Below the pieces are notes generated by a model. The model made no database searches. It was not told the origin of the DNA and worked only from the letters and a program-made list of their open reading frames with translations. From Kitasatospora sp. MAP5-34 (GTDB lineage Bacteria; Actinomycetota; Actinomycetes; Streptomycetales; Streptomycetaceae): a DNA stretch of 40,475 nt. The position numbers and the translations under genes are program-made. The stretch's first letter is position 1. Every line of letters starts with the position of its first letter. Positions 8,739 to 17,143 of this stretch are shown piece after piece. Location: contig NZ_JARXZC010000052.1 in NCBI RefSeq assembly GCF_029894335.1, positions 1 to 40,475 of the forward strand, given 5' to 3'.

Positions 8739-9265
8739 CCTCGCCGACGACCGGCAGCAGCCAGGGCACCCAGGCCCGGGTACGGGTGTGCGCGGTCCTG
8801 GTCGACAACGGCCGGGTGTGCCTGATCCGGCGCCAGCGCCCGGCCGGCCTCCAGCTCTCGTTCCCCGGCGGTCTTGCCGAGGACGGGGAGGACCCGTCGG
8901 ACACGCTGCGCCGGGAGCTGCTCGAGGAACTCGGCCTCGACCTGGCGGTGCTGCCCGACCCGCCGCAGCTGCGCTTCGTCCAGGACCAGGAGACCGTGCG
9001 GCCGGGCGAGACCACGCCGTTCCGCCGCCGGCACCTGGTCTTCACCGCCCACCTGCCGACCGTTCTCCACCGCGCGGTCGCCCGCACCGAGCAGGACGAT
9101 CCCGACCAGGCACCGGTGGTCTGGCTGCCGGTGGCCGACGCGGCCGGCCTTCACCTCTACCCGGCCATCGGCCCGGCCCTCGCCCGGGCCGCCCAGCCCG
9201 ACACCACCACCGGCGGCCCGCTGCTGCTCCCGGCGATGACCGCCGCGTCCTACCAGTGGCGCTGA
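8735..9265 (+). CDS. Nudix hydrolase
   Basis: A 176-residue Nudix (MutT-type) hydrolase, cleaving a nucleoside diphosphate linked to another group. The Nudix box is complete at residues 46-68: G-x5-E-x7-REL-x-EE-x-G, read as GGLAEDGEDP then RRELLEELGL. Upstream VCAVLVDNGRVCLIRRQ is the usual first strand pair. Its GTG start overlaps the stop of the DUF402 gene by 4 bases. Both are candidate pyrophosphohydrolases, so they may act in one pathway or on related nucleotide conjugates; that link is inference. The hydrophobic C-terminus GGPLLLPAMTAASYQWR is unusual but in frame. Confidence 0.88.
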
Positions 9266-9616
9266 CACCGCGTTCGTACGCCCCGGGCCGGCCGATGTGA
9301 CTGTGCTTCGTAGCCGGCCAAAGTTCTCAGGGTAGTTGGCCAGGCTGTACGCGATGCCTCGAACCAGGTGGTGTTCAGCCGTACGTGGTGCCTGGTCTGG
9401 GCCGGTGTTGTGCGGGTGGGGCGAGTGGCTCTGCGATGGTCTGCATGGGACAGAGCCCTGTGGCACTGCGTGGCCGGCCCTGCGGTGGCTGTTCTGCAGG
9501 GCCTGGCCTGAGGGCCTGCGCGGCTCAGCGCCTCGCGCGCCGACGACGGCGCTACGGAGGTGGGCGCCTCGTGCGGTCGCAGCCGCACGAGGCTGCCCGG
9601 GTACTTCAGTTGAGTT
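9266..9616. other. Intergenic stretch without a supported gene
   Basis: Converging space between the Nudix gene and the NmrA-like gene. A minus-strand string (HHLVRGIAYSLANYPENFGR, about 9310-9385) looks faintly coding but has no start, family or extension. The hairpin at 9566-9593 is listed separately. Confidence 0.4.
9566..9593 (-). terminator. Hairpin downstream of the NmrA-like gene
   Basis: An 11-bp perfect stem (9566-9576 with 9583-9593) and a TCGCAG loop, 23 bases past the stop of the minus-strand reductase gene. Position and strength fit a factor-independent terminator without a T-run. Confidence 0.6.
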
Positions 9617-10456
9617 TCAGCGGAAAGCGGCGATGTTGCGGGCGACCCAGCCGTTGAAGGGGTGCGGGGCGCGGCCCAGGACTCGTTCCACGTCCGGGCT
9701 GATCCGCAGTTCGGCCGGGTTCGGGGCGGAGATGATGTCCAGGGTGTCGTCGGCGAGTTCCATCGGCACGAACTGGGTCATCGTGGCCTTGGCCTCGCCA
9801 CGGGTGAGTTCGTGGAACCGTACAGGCGAGCCGAGCGCGGCGGCGATCGCCTCCGCCTGCTGACGCGGCGTGATTACCTCTGGCCCGGTCAGCTCGTACA
9901 CCCCGCCGGTGTGCCGGTCGTCCAGCAGGCAGGCCGCCGCGACCTCGGCGATGTCCGCCGGGTCGACGACCGGCACCCCCACGTCGCCGAAGGGCGCGGC
10001 GACCATCCCCTGCGTGCGGACGGACTCCGCCCAGGCCAAAGCGTTGGAGGCGAAACCGCCCGGTCGCAGGACGGCCCAGTCCAGGCCGGACTCCCGCAAC
10101 GCGTCCTCCACCGTGCGCATCGCGACCCGCGACGGGCCGAGCGGCCTGGTCGCCACGCCCTGCGAAGACAGCAGGACGACCCGGCGGACCCCGCCGGCCG
10201 CGGCCAGGCCGATGATGTCGGTCGGCCTGGCTTCGGGGGCGTGCAGGTCGCCGGACAGCAAGAGGAACAGCGCCTTCGCCCCGTCCAACGCGGTTGTGAG
10301 GCTTGTCAGCTCGGCCAGGTCGGCCGCCACATGCCGGACTCCGTCCGGCATCGCCACCGCGCGCCGCGACACCGCCGTCACCTGCTCGCCCGCCTCGGCC
10401 AGGGCCTGCGTCAAGGGTCGGCCCACATTCCCGGTAGCCCCGGTCACCACGATCAT
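9617..10456 (-). CDS. NmrA-like NAD(P)-binding oxidoreductase
   Basis: A 279-residue atypical short-chain dehydrogenase of the NmrA/NAD(P)H-binding group. The N-terminal MIVVTGATGNVGRPLTQAL is the Rossmann GxxGxxG motif (residues 6-12). LFLLLSGDLH and RRVVLLSSQGVA are the following strands, and LRPGGFASNAL is the family substrate-side loop. There is no classical Tyr-x-x-x-Lys, as usual in this group. Relatives act as quinone or redox-sensing reductases. AGGAGCTGAAC precedes ATG 10456. It is divergent from the HxlR regulator and shares its 92-base control region, so it is the likely target. HxlR regulators next to such reductases often respond to electrophiles or quinones. Confidence 0.87.
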   Translation of the reverse strand: MIVVTGATGNVGRPLTQALAEAGEQVTAVSRRAVAMPDGVRHVAADLAELTSLTTALDGAKALFLLLSGDLHAPEARPTDIIGLAAAGGVRRVVLLSSQGVATRPLGPSRVAMRTVEDALRESGLDWAVLRPGGFASNALAWAESVRTQGMVAAPFGDVGVPVVDPADIAEVAAACLLDDRHTGGVYELTGPEVITPRQQAEAIAAALGSPVRFHELTRGEAKATMTQFVPMELADDTLDIISAPNPAELRISPDVERVLGRAPHPFNGWVARNIAAFR

Positions 10457-10492
10457 GTTCAGCTCCTAGTCCGTTGTGCACTGCGGTAATTG

Positions 10493-10521
10493 ACGCTAGG
10501 AGCCGGGCTTACTTTTCGTAA
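10493..10521 (-). promoter_or_regulatory. Predicted promoter of the NmrA-like gene
   Basis: On the minus strand TTACGA (-35, 10516-10521) and TAGCGT (-10, 10493-10498) are separated by 17 bases. Both fit the actinobacterial vegetative consensus. The -35 box lies inside the palindrome assigned as HxlR operator. Confidence 0.5.
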
Positions 10522-10542
10522 GAACATACCCAGGGGTAAGCT
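10508..10542. promoter_or_regulatory. Palindromic operator and divergent HxlR promoter
   Basis: CTTAC-N5-GTAAG (10508-10522) is an exact inverted repeat; a further GTAAG occurs at 10536-10540. On the plus strand TAAGCT (10537-10542) lies 6 bases before the HxlR ATG, giving a leaderless-type promoter whose -35 position falls in the palindrome. A regulator bound here could block both divergent promoters. Binding by the adjacent HxlR protein is inference from position and symmetry. Confidence 0.5.
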
Positions 10543-10548
10543 CCGGAC

Positions 10549-10920
10549 ATGAGGGAAGGTGCGCAGCTGACGCCGGCTGAGGCGGGCAATCGGTATGAGG
10601 TGTTTCACACCGACTGCCCCGCGCGTGACGTGGTCGACCACGTGACCAGCCGGTGGGGTATCTGGGTGCTGATCTCCTTGCGGAGCAACGACCTTCGGTT
10701 CTACGAGCTGCGCGACAGCATTCAGGGCATCAGCGAGAAGATGCTCGCTCAGACCCTGCGCGCGCTGGTCCAGGACGGCCTGGTCTGGCGGGAGGTGGAG
10801 CCGACGACGCCGCCCCAGGTCACCTACGGGCTGACCGAGTTCGGTCAGGACGTCAGCGAGCCGCTGACGGACTTGTTCAACCGGATCACACAACGGCTAC
10901 CGCCGCGCAGCCCGGGATAG
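10549..10920 (+). CDS. HxlR-family winged-helix regulator
   Basis: A 123-residue HxlR/DUF24 regulator. The signature is clear: CPARDVVDHVTSRWGIWVLI, then LRFYELRDSIQGISEKMLAQ, TLRALVQDGLVWREV and YGLTEFGQDVSEPL. The N-terminal Cys in TDCPARD (Cys24) is the position used as a redox or electrophile sensor in one-Cys members such as HypR, YodB or QorR. It binds DNA as a dimer and usually controls a divergent reductase. ATG 10549 lies 6 bases after a -10 box, so the message is probably leaderless. Confidence 0.9.
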   Translation: MREGAQLTPAEAGNRYEVFHTDCPARDVVDHVTSRWGIWVLISLRSNDLRFYELRDSIQGISEKMLAQTLRALVQDGLVWREVEPTTPPQVTYGLTEFGQDVSEPLTDLFNRITQRLPPRSPG

Positions 10921-11181
10921 TGCGGTAGTGGTCGGCCTCGAAGGCGAATCCAGCGTGACCTGGTCACATGGGTGATAGTCGTCGCGCACCTGGCCTCGAT
11001 CCTGTCCTCACATCAACCCGTACGGCACGTTCCGCCTCGGACGCCGGGGTGATCCGGCCGAGCGGGGAGCCGGTGGACCCCTTGGCGGTCCGCCAGGTCC
11101 GCGCCGCGCCGTCCGACCCGCACGTGCCTGGCGACCCGGGGGCCGATCACGGTGTGCGGGCGCGACACCGGGGCGACCCGG

Positions 11182-12198
11182 TCAGCCAGGTGGCTGGAAG
11201 GCGGTTACGGGCTGGCCCAGGGTGCAGGTGGAGCGGGAGAGCAGGCGCAGGCCGAGGTTGGTGAGGCTGTGCCGGGCAGTGCCGTGCTGGCGTGCGGTGG
11301 TGACGAGACCGCCCGCGCGTAAGGCGTTGAGGTGGTGGCTTGTGGTTGCGGCGGAGATGCCGGCCAAGGTGGCGATTTCGGTGGTGCTGCGCGCGGTGGC
11401 CAGTGTGGTGAGGACGGCGGCCCGGGTACGCCCCAGCAGGCGGGTGAGACCGGGATCGGGCCGGGGATCGTCTTCGTCGGGTGCGGCGTGCGGGTGGCGC
11501 ACGGGGATGTAGACCTCGATGGGGGCCTGGTCGTCGTAGTTGTCGGCCCGGGCCGTCGGGATGCGCAGGAAGAACGCGGGCACCAGGACCAGGCCCCGGC
11601 CGGCCAGATCGAGGTCCACATCCTGCGGCAGGTGACACGGGACGGAAAGGACGGGGTACTGCCAGCTGATGGACGGGTGCAGGCCGTTGAGCATGATGTC
11701 GGGCGTTGCCGCCGCACTGTCGACCGCGACTCGCACGGCGTGCTCCACATACGCCCAGGCCGGCGCGATGGCCATGCGGTGGTAGCCGCTCAGCATGCGG
11801 GTGAACTGGTCGGTGGCCTCGGGCCGCCTGTGGTGGACGTCGGTGATCCATTGCGGCAGGTCCGGGCGCATGCTGCGTGCGGAGGCCAGGTCGGCGATCA
11901 TCCGGGCCTTCGGAAGTTCCTGTAATGCTGCAAGGCCCTCATACAGGCTCGCGGCGCCGTGCGGGGCGATGAGGAGTTCGGTCACCGCGCCGTCATCAGC
12001 GGCCGCGAGGTCGAACAGCGGCAACTCGCGCCGGCCGATGCTCTGGCGGACCTGGGCGGACCAGCGGGCGAACGGCTCGCTGGTCGCCTGCGGCTGCTGC
12101 AGGAGCTGGAGGCTGAAGACGGTCTCCATCAGCGGTTCCGGATGCGCGGCCCAGCGGATCCGCTGCAGATCAGCGGCGGTGAAATGAAGACGAAGCAT
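11182..12198 (-). CDS. ArsR-type transcriptional regulator, long form
   Basis: A 338-residue regulator. The last 80 residues are an ArsR/SmtB winged helix: LLGRTRAAVLTTLATARSTT, then EIATLAGISAATTSHHLNAL and RAGGLVTTARQHG. The N-terminal 250 residues (MLRLHFTAADLQRIRWA, IAPHGAASLYEGLAALQ) form the DUF5937-type region that accompanies this helix in many streptomycete regulators and probably senses a ligand. No metal-binding CxC pair is seen in the helix domain. It is separated by 381 bases from the divergent lectin gene, whose promoter it might control. ATG 12198 is the only sensible start. Confidence 0.85.
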   Translation of the reverse strand: MLRLHFTAADLQRIRWAAHPEPLMETVFSLQLLQQPQATSEPFARWSAQVRQSIGRRELPLFDLAAADDGAVTELLIAPHGAASLYEGLAALQELPKARMIADLASARSMRPDLPQWITDVHHRRPEATDQFTRMLSGYHRMAIAPAWAYVEHAVRVAVDSAAATPDIMLNGLHPSISWQYPVLSVPCHLPQDVDLDLAGRGLVLVPAFFLRIPTARADNYDDQAPIEVYIPVRHPHAAPDEDDPRPDPGLTRLLGRTRAAVLTTLATARSTTEIATLAGISAATTSHHLNALRAGGLVTTARQHGTARHSLTNLGLRLLSRSTCTLGQPVTAFQPPG

Positions 12199-12579
12199 CA
12201 GCCCCCCAGCTGAACAGTGGACGGTGCACCATCAGGGCCCCGCATCGGCGAAACGGTCGTCCCAATGGTCAAAACGATCATGCTAGCCCGGTCGAGGGAC
12301 AGCGCAACAGCCGTACAGAATCGGGTCGGTATAGGGGGATCCAGTGGGACAGGCCGGTTCTGCCGCTTTTCGAGCACCGTCGAAAGCCATGGCGCCCCTT
12401 CCGCGGAGCGCGCACCATGAGTCACGCGCTACCGGCGAGTAGGAAGCGTAAGGCGCGGCGGACAACGTAGTCCTCACTTCCAGCCGACGCCTCTCGCTTC
12501 GGCAGGTCGGATCCGCCCGATGGCCCGCGGGAAACACCCTGTGCCAGCACTCCCCCCTTCCAGCAAGAGGAGAAGATCC
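12199..12579. other. Divergent intergenic region, no gene
   Basis: Spacer between the ArsR-type gene (minus) and the first secreted beta-trefoil gene (plus). It must carry both promoters. On the minus strand a TTGACC (near 12265) is a possible -35 box but no clear -10 follows. No perfect palindrome or hairpin was found. Confidence 0.4.
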
Positions 12580-13116
12580 ATGCGTTCTGCTGCCAAGACC
12601 GGGCTGCGCGCCCTGGCCGTCCTGGCCTTCGCGACCTCGGCCGTGTCCGCAACGCCGCTTGTCGCCACGGCTGATACGCCCGCAAACCACAGCGGAACCC
12701 ACCACATCCGGACCTTCACCGACAAGTGCCTCGACGTCTGGGGCGCCCACACCGACAACGGGACGGGCATCATCCAGTACACCTGCGCGGCCAACGACGC
12801 GGCTGCCAACCAGGCCTTCAATTTTGTGGCTATCGACGGCCAGCCCGACGTGTACGAGATCCGCACCTTCGCCGGCAAGTGCCTCGACGTCTGGGACGGC
12901 CGCGCTGACGACGGGACGAACCTCATCCAGTACACCTGCACGGGCCAGGCCAACCAGCACTTCAAGACCGTGAAGGTCGACAACAGCCCCATGGTCGAGA
13001 TCCACACCTTCGCCGACAAGTGCCTCGACGTCTGGGACGCCAGCTACAACGACGGCATAGGCATCATCGAGTACACCTGCACGCACCAGCCCAACCAGCG
13101 GTTCATGATCGGCTGA
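12580..13116 (+). CDS. Secreted ricin-B-like beta-trefoil protein, copy 1
   Basis: A 178-residue secreted protein. Signal peptide: MRSAAKTGLRALAVLAFATS, cleavage near ATA-DTPA. The mature part holds three similar blocks of about 45 residues: IRTFxxKCLDVWxxxxxDGT, then xIIQYTC, ending in NQxF. This is the internal threefold symmetry of a ricin-type beta-trefoil, each lobe with a KCLD-VW sugar-site motif, two Cys, and NQxF replacing QxW. Likely role: carbohydrate binding at the cell surface or outside the cell. There is no attached catalytic domain. AGAGGAG precedes ATG 12580. A paralogue follows at 13747 and the copies even share about 25 bases after their stops. Confidence 0.85.
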   Translation: MRSAAKTGLRALAVLAFATSAVSATPLVATADTPANHSGTHHIRTFTDKCLDVWGAHTDNGTGIIQYTCAANDAAANQAFNFVAIDGQPDVYEIRTFAGKCLDVWDGRADDGTNLIQYTCTGQANQHFKTVKVDNSPMVEIHTFADKCLDVWDASYNDGIGIIEYTCTHQPNQRFMIG

Positions 13117-13139
13117 CACCCGATCCCCCGCCACCGACC

Positions 13140-13523
13140 CGAGCCCTCTCGCACGGCCATCAATGCGGCAGGCCGGGCAGGCCCACCGTTGGCCCGCTCG
13201 CCGCGCGTCCAGGTTGGCGTGCACTTCGACCGCGCGGCCGTCTCGGTCGGTGAGGGCGGAGTGTCCCGGATCGAGCGGCGGGAAGGCCGTGCTGCCGTCG
13301 ACGGCCAGGCCCAGGCCCGGGACGCCGCTTTGTCCGCCCCGGCGCGCCGGGCAGAGCCCGACGACCGTGCCGCCGGCGAGGTGGGCGGCGTAGTGCTCGG
13401 GCCCCTGACGTGTCGTTCGGCGGCGTGGTCCGGGCCGAGGCTCTGGTGGAAACGCCAGCACTCCTCGACCTGCGACGAGTGCAGCACCGGCAAGGTCACC
13501 CGGACCGGGGTCCGCTGGGTCAT
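13140..13523 (-). pseudogene. Broken VOC/glyoxalase-family gene
   Basis: From ATG 13523 the minus strand reads MTQRTPVRVTLPVLHSSQVE and ECWRFHQSLG. Near 13408 the sensible frame changes and continues with GPEHYAAHLAGGTVV, GLGLAVDGSTAF and HSALTDRDGRAVEVHANL. The strand order and the TDRDGRxVEVH ending are those of a vicinal-oxygen-chelate (glyoxalase-like) domain. One indel separates the two halves. The 3' end runs into the antisense of the first lectin gene without a clear natural stop. The fragment sits between the two lectin copies, suggesting it was trapped when they duplicated. Confidence 0.5.
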
Positions 13524-13746
13524 CGGCCCGCCCCGCTGGTTTCGATGCGGTGAACCCTGACGCGACAAGAGCCGGTCCGATCCCGCCCGGACACATGCAG
13601 CCCGGCTTGAAGGCGGGGCTGAGGCCCACCGTCAGACCGGCCAGTTTGACGCGCACATGATCACCATTGCCGTGTTCGATACCCATGCCTGGCCCGCAGG
13701 CGCCCAACGGCCGGCACATTCCTCCAGGAAAAGAAAAGAGAAGATC

Positions 13747-14271
13747 ATGCTTTCTGCCACCAAGACCGGGCTGCGCGCCCTGACCGTCCTGGCCTTCGCG
13801 GCCTCGGCCGTCTCCGCAACACCGCTCGTCGCCACGGCTGATACGCCCGCCCCGGTCACCGGACCCCACCAGATCAAGACCTTCGCCAACAAGTGCCTCG
13901 ACGTCTGGGGCGGCCACGCCAACGACGGGACGGGCATCATCCAGTACACCTGCTGGGGCCACGACAACCAGACGTTCACGATCAAGCCGGTCGACGGCCA
14001 GCCCGACGAGTACGAGATCCACACCTTCGCCGACAACAAGTGCCTCGACGTCTGGGACGCCCGCAGCGACAACGGGACGGGCATCATCGAGTACGGCTGC
14101 AACAACGGGGCAAACCAGCACTTCAAGATCGTGCCATTCGGCAGCAAGGTCATGATCCGCACCTTCTACGACAAGTGCCTCGACGTCTGGGACGCCAGCA
14201 CCAGCGACGGGACGGGCATCATCCAGTACGACTGCACGGGGCAGAACAACCAGATGTTCACACTCGCCTGA
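13747..14271 (+). CDS. Secreted ricin-B-like beta-trefoil protein, copy 2
   Basis: A 174-residue paralogue of the 12580 gene. The signal peptide is nearly the same (MLSATKTGLRALTVLAFAAS), as is the DTPA start of the mature chain. Three trefoil lobes with IKTFANKCLDVWGG, IHTFADNKCLDVWDA and IRTFYDKCLDVWDA follow, each ending in a C-x(n)-NQxF element. Lobe two carries an extra Asn before KCLD. Cys positions match copy 1. ATG 13747 follows AAAGAGAAG; the frame is open further upstream but that part is not protein-like. Strong DNA similarity to copy 1 indicates a recent tandem duplication. A 16-bp hairpin lies 80 bases downstream. Confidence 0.85.
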   Translation: MLSATKTGLRALTVLAFAASAVSATPLVATADTPAPVTGPHQIKTFANKCLDVWGGHANDGTGIIQYTCWGHDNQTFTIKPVDGQPDEYEIHTFADNKCLDVWDARSDNGTGIIEYGCNNGANQHFKIVPFGSKVMIRTFYDKCLDVWDASTSDGTGIIQYDCTGQNNQMFTLA

Positions 14272-14329
14272 CACACGATCCCCCTCGCCACCGACAACGC
14301 CCGCGTCGCGACGCGCCGGCCACCTCACT

Positions 14330-14740
14330 GTGGCGGGTGCCCCCCGGGCCACCTCACCCGTTCGCCCGGACCCCTCTCCGGGCGAACGGGTGAAGCCGAA
14401 CACCGGTGAGCCGATCCACTGGTATGTGACCTTCGAGCTGCCCTTCACCCGCCGCCCAGGCCTGGGCATCGACACCTTCGACCTCTGCATCGGCCTGGTC
14501 GCCGAACCCGACCTGTCCTCGTGGTCCTGGAAAGACGCCGACGAATACGCCCCGATCCGCCGCCTCGGCTGGGTCGACGACCTCCACGCCCTGGTCGACA
14601 CCGCCCGCGAACGGGCGCTCGGCCTCCTGCACGACCGTGCGGGCCCGTTTGCCGGCGGCTGGCCCACCTGGTCGCCCGACCCCGCCTGGCCACTGCCGGT
14701 GCTCCCCGACGGCGCCGGTACCACGGTCGCCGGACGTTGA
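14330..14740 (+). pseudogene. Truncated DUF402 paralogue, C-terminal half only
   Basis: From about 14391 this frame encodes EPIHWYVTFELPFTRRPGLG, IDTFDLCIGLVAEPDLSS, ADEYAPIRRLGWVDD and GGWPTWSPDPAWPLPVLPD. These align block for block with residues 115 to 225 of the DUF402 protein at 8043-8738. The N-terminal half of the family domain is missing, and the sequence upstream is a terminator hairpin. An in-frame GTG at 14330 could allow translation of a 136-residue fragment with a random leader, but without the N-terminal barrel it is unlikely to be active. It probably arose by partial duplication or by loss from a second locus. Confidence 0.75.
14354..14393 (+). terminator. 16-bp hairpin after lectin copy 2
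   Basis: Arms 14354-14369 and 14378-14393 pair perfectly with an 8-base loop. Located 83 bases after the lectin stop, it is a good candidate terminator. Recognisable DUF402 sequence begins immediately after its right arm, so the hairpin also marks a rearrangement boundary. Confidence 0.7.
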
Positions 14741-14849
14741 CCCCGCCGTCCGTACAGGGGCTGTCTGCGGGTGAAAGGCGATGGCCGTGGAGCCACCGGC
14801 AACGGAAGACCCTCCGGGTGCCGGCCCGCACAGTGGCAGACTCGGACCC

Positions 14850-15368
14850 ATGACTTCCTCCTTGCCCGAGCCGGACCAGCGACTTTCCGATCCCAGCGAG
14901 CTGTTGCTGGACTATCTCGACTACTACCGGTCCGTGGTCAACGCCAAGATCGAGGGCATGTCCGACGCAGAGCTGCGCGTCAGCCGGCTTCCTTCCGGAT
15001 GGACACTGCTCGAGTTGCTGAAACACCTCGTACACATGGAGCAGCGCTGGCTGCGCTGGGGCTTCCGGGCCGAGCAGGTCTCGGCCCCCTGGGGCGACCG
15101 CGGCCAGGCGGACCGCTGGTGCGTCGGCCCCGAGGAGACGACCGCCGGCCTGCTTGCCGCGCTGCACGCGGGTGGCGAGTACACCCGCGCCGTCGTGTCG
15201 GGTACGCCACTGTCCACCGTCGCCGCAGCCGGCGGCCGTTTCCCCGACGACGGCACCACGCGGCCCACCCTGGGCTGGATCCTGTTCCATGTCCTGCAGG
15301 AGTACGCCCGTCACGCGGGCCACCTGGACATCGTCCGCGAGCTCACCGACGGCGTCACCGGCGACTAG
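14850..15368 (+). CDS. DinB/DUF664-family protein
   Basis: A 172-residue four-helix-bundle protein of the DinB/YfiT superfamily. Motifs: LLLDYLDYYRSVVNAKIEGM (helix 1), WTLLELLKHLVHMEQRWLRW (helix 2 with the metal His of HLVHME) and HVLQEYARHAGHLDIVRE (helix 4 with the two His of ARHAGH). The three His are the usual nickel or zinc ligands. Some relatives are mycothiol- or bacillithiol-dependent transferases, which fits an actinomycete, but the substrate is unknown. ATG 14850 is preferred over ATG 14781, which lies in low-complexity sequence. It stands alone. Confidence 0.85.
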   Translation: MTSSLPEPDQRLSDPSELLLDYLDYYRSVVNAKIEGMSDAELRVSRLPSGWTLLELLKHLVHMEQRWLRWGFRAEQVSAPWGDRGQADRWCVGPEETTAGLLAALHAGGEYTRAVVSGTPLSTVAAAGGRFPDDGTTRPTLGWILFHVLQEYARHAGHLDIVRELTDGVTGD

Positions 15369-15904
15369 CCACCGACCAGCCGGCCCGGCTGACGCGCTCT
15401 CACCGCTGCACCCCCGAGCGCCTGCAGCTGGCCGTGCTGCTCCAGGGTGAGCCTGGCCCGCCTCGCCTTCGTGGTACCGGCCGGGGCAACGGCCCCTGTC
15501 GCCAACGCTGCCGCGCCGAGGAAGTGCCGTCGGTTCGCTGCCGTTCCCTCCTCTCCTTCGTCTTCGACCGGCTGTTGGTGAAGCTCTTGAGGGTCTGTGG
15601 TCCGTCGGCGCGCGGGCCCTCCATCGTGCCGCCTCCACGCCGTGGCCGGTCGGCGAGAGTGTCCCTGGAGGCGGAGTTCTGCGGCGACAAGCAGGGCTGA
15701 CCGAACGCGGGGCCTTGGCCGACTCCGGCACTGGTCCGCCCGGCACAGACAGCACCAGGCCGCCGCCCGCCACTGCCACCACCAACGGCGGTTGCACACG
15801 ATCGAGGGACGGTCTCATGAAGACCGCCCCTGACGGACAATCAGCCCACTACACTGCACCACACAGCCTCTGACCAGGCAAAACATCGAAGTCCTGCTGG
15901 AGTA
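15369..15904. other. Gene-poor stretch with a Tat-signal-like relic
   Basis: About 535 bases between convergent genes. On the minus strand around 15440-15540 one frame reads NRRHFLGAAALATGAVAPAG, which resembles a twin-arginine signal peptide or the C-terminal RRHFL segment of some streptomycete regulators. It is preceded by EDEGEEGTAA, has no start codon nearby and ends at a stop at 15365-15367. No other frame is convincing. Treat it as a possible relic only. Confidence 0.35.
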
Positions 15905-17143
15905 CTAGTGCTCGCTCCAGCCGAGGACCTGATCGGCTTCGGCCCACGGGCCGTCGACGACCACAGCACCACCTGTCCGCAGGTCGACCAGGTTGAGGGT
16001 TCGGTGGTCTGACTCCGCGTACGCCGCCACGGCGGAGCCCGCTGACGGAGTTGGTACGACGGTGTCCCCAGACATCGGCCAGCCGGTCGCGAGGCCTTGA
16101 CCCACGGCCACGGGGAGGGTGCGCTGTTGGACGACGGCCCCCGTACTGGGATCGCTGGTGGTGACGGTGTAGGTGTAGCCGCTTGACTGGCCTGACTTCT
16201 GGGTGACACGGACCAGGTCGCAGCTGCCGGGCTGGAAGTACCAGAGCCGCCCCATCGTGTCGTTCTGCGTGCTCCCCTCGTGCCTGGCCGTCTGCTGTGG
16301 GTCGTTGGGGTCGCCCCCTCCTGGCTTCAGCAGATCGGTGAACAGGTACTGCTGGTTGTCCGTCGTGGTGTTCACGTCGACCAGCACATGGCTGCCGCAG
16401 GAAGAGTCGACTGTCCAGCGGGTGGCCAAGTCGGTCAACTGCCGGCCCGGTTGGACGGTGGCGATGGTCGACACATCCGCCGACGGCTCCTGGTACTGGC
16501 CCGTGAGCTGGGGCATGTCGCCCTTCAGCCGGTCGAAGGCAAGGTGGTCGTTGTCCAGCCAACGCGCGCAGGACATCGCGGAGTACACCGTCTGCGGACC
16601 GCCGGTGGGGAGCACACCGGGGTTGTTCCAACTCTGCTGCTGGCGGTAGTCCGCGCTCTTGCGCGTCGCGACCATGGTGAAGGTCCCGTCCAGGGCGACG
16701 GAGAACACCCCCTGATGGGTCGTGAAGGCAACGTGCTTGCCGTCCGGTGCCCACTCGGCGCACGACGCACCGTCGACCTGCGGTGGCACGGTGATCTGCT
16801 GCGCGCCGGGGGCCAGGCTCCGCACCGTCATGATCCGGCCCGACACGTAGGCGAGCGATGTGCCGTCCGGGGACAGTGCCGCCGTTCCCTGGACCACCGG
16901 TGTGCCCGGGTCGAGAAGCGGCACGGCGCTGGCCTTGCCGCCCTCGACGTGGGTGATCCGCCAGACCATCGTGGTTCCAGGAGGCTGCCGCCCCTCCAGG
17001 ACCAGGGAGCCCGAGAACTCCGGAACCGGCGGCTTGGGCGGCTTGGGACCCGACGCGCAGGCGCTCACCACGAGGAGCAGGCCCAGCGCCCCGACCGACC
17101 GCCAACGCGGCCCAGGAATACGACTGTTGGACTCGACGAACAT
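15905..17143 (-). CDS. Lipoprotein with PD40/TolB-like beta-propeller repeats
   Basis: A 412-residue exported lipoprotein. The lipobox is LLVVSAC with Cys about 29 residues from ATG 17143, followed by ASGPKPPKPPVPEF. The body contains PD40/WD40-like blades: AALSPDGTSLAYVSG, CAEWAPDGKHVAFTT and CARWLDNDHLAFDR, each a beta-strand pattern of TolB-type propellers. It should be anchored outside the membrane, probably as a binding or scaffold domain. There is no catalytic motif. The 29148 gene encodes a shorter protein of the same design. The frame is open 12 codons upstream of 17143, but the signal peptide argues for the later start. Confidence 0.8.
   Translation of the reverse strand: MFVESNSRIPGPRWRSVGALGLLLVVSACASGPKPPKPPVPEFSGSLVLEGRQPPGTTMVWRITHVEGGKASAVPLLDPGTPVVQGTAALSPDGTSLAYVSGRIMTVRSLAPGAQQITVPPQVDGASCAEWAPDGKHVAFTTHQGVFSVALDGTFTMVATRKSADYRQQQSWNNPGVLPTGGPQTVYSAMSCARWLDNDHLAFDRLKGDMPQLTGQYQEPSADVSTIATVQPGRQLTDLATRWTVDSSCGSHVLVDVNTTTDNQQYLFTDLLKPGGGDPNDPQQTARHEGSTQNDTMGRLWYFQPGSCDLVRVTQKSGQSSGYTYTVTTSDPSTGAVVQQRTLPVAVGQGLATGWPMSGDTVVPTPSAGSAVAAYAESDHRTLNLVDLRTGGAVVVDGPWAEADQVLGWSEH

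Noticed and set aside
9310..9385. Minus-strand text HHLVRGIAYSLANYPENFGR
   Set aside because: Looks faintly coding but has no start, no extension and no family.
10968..11264. String HINPYGTFRL in one frame, recalling the end of Tn3-family transposases
   Set aside because: Ten residues only, with no other transposase motif in the 260-base gap; likely chance.
13560..13640. CCCGGCTTGAAGGCGGGGC, resembling an IS200/IS605 end
   Set aside because: No hairpin pair with a transposase nearby; could be chance in GC-rich DNA.
12283..14802. Very long minus-strand open frame (about 840 codons)
   Set aside because: It is mostly the antisense of the two secreted lectin genes; no start, no family. Only the VOC-like part around 13140-13410 was kept.
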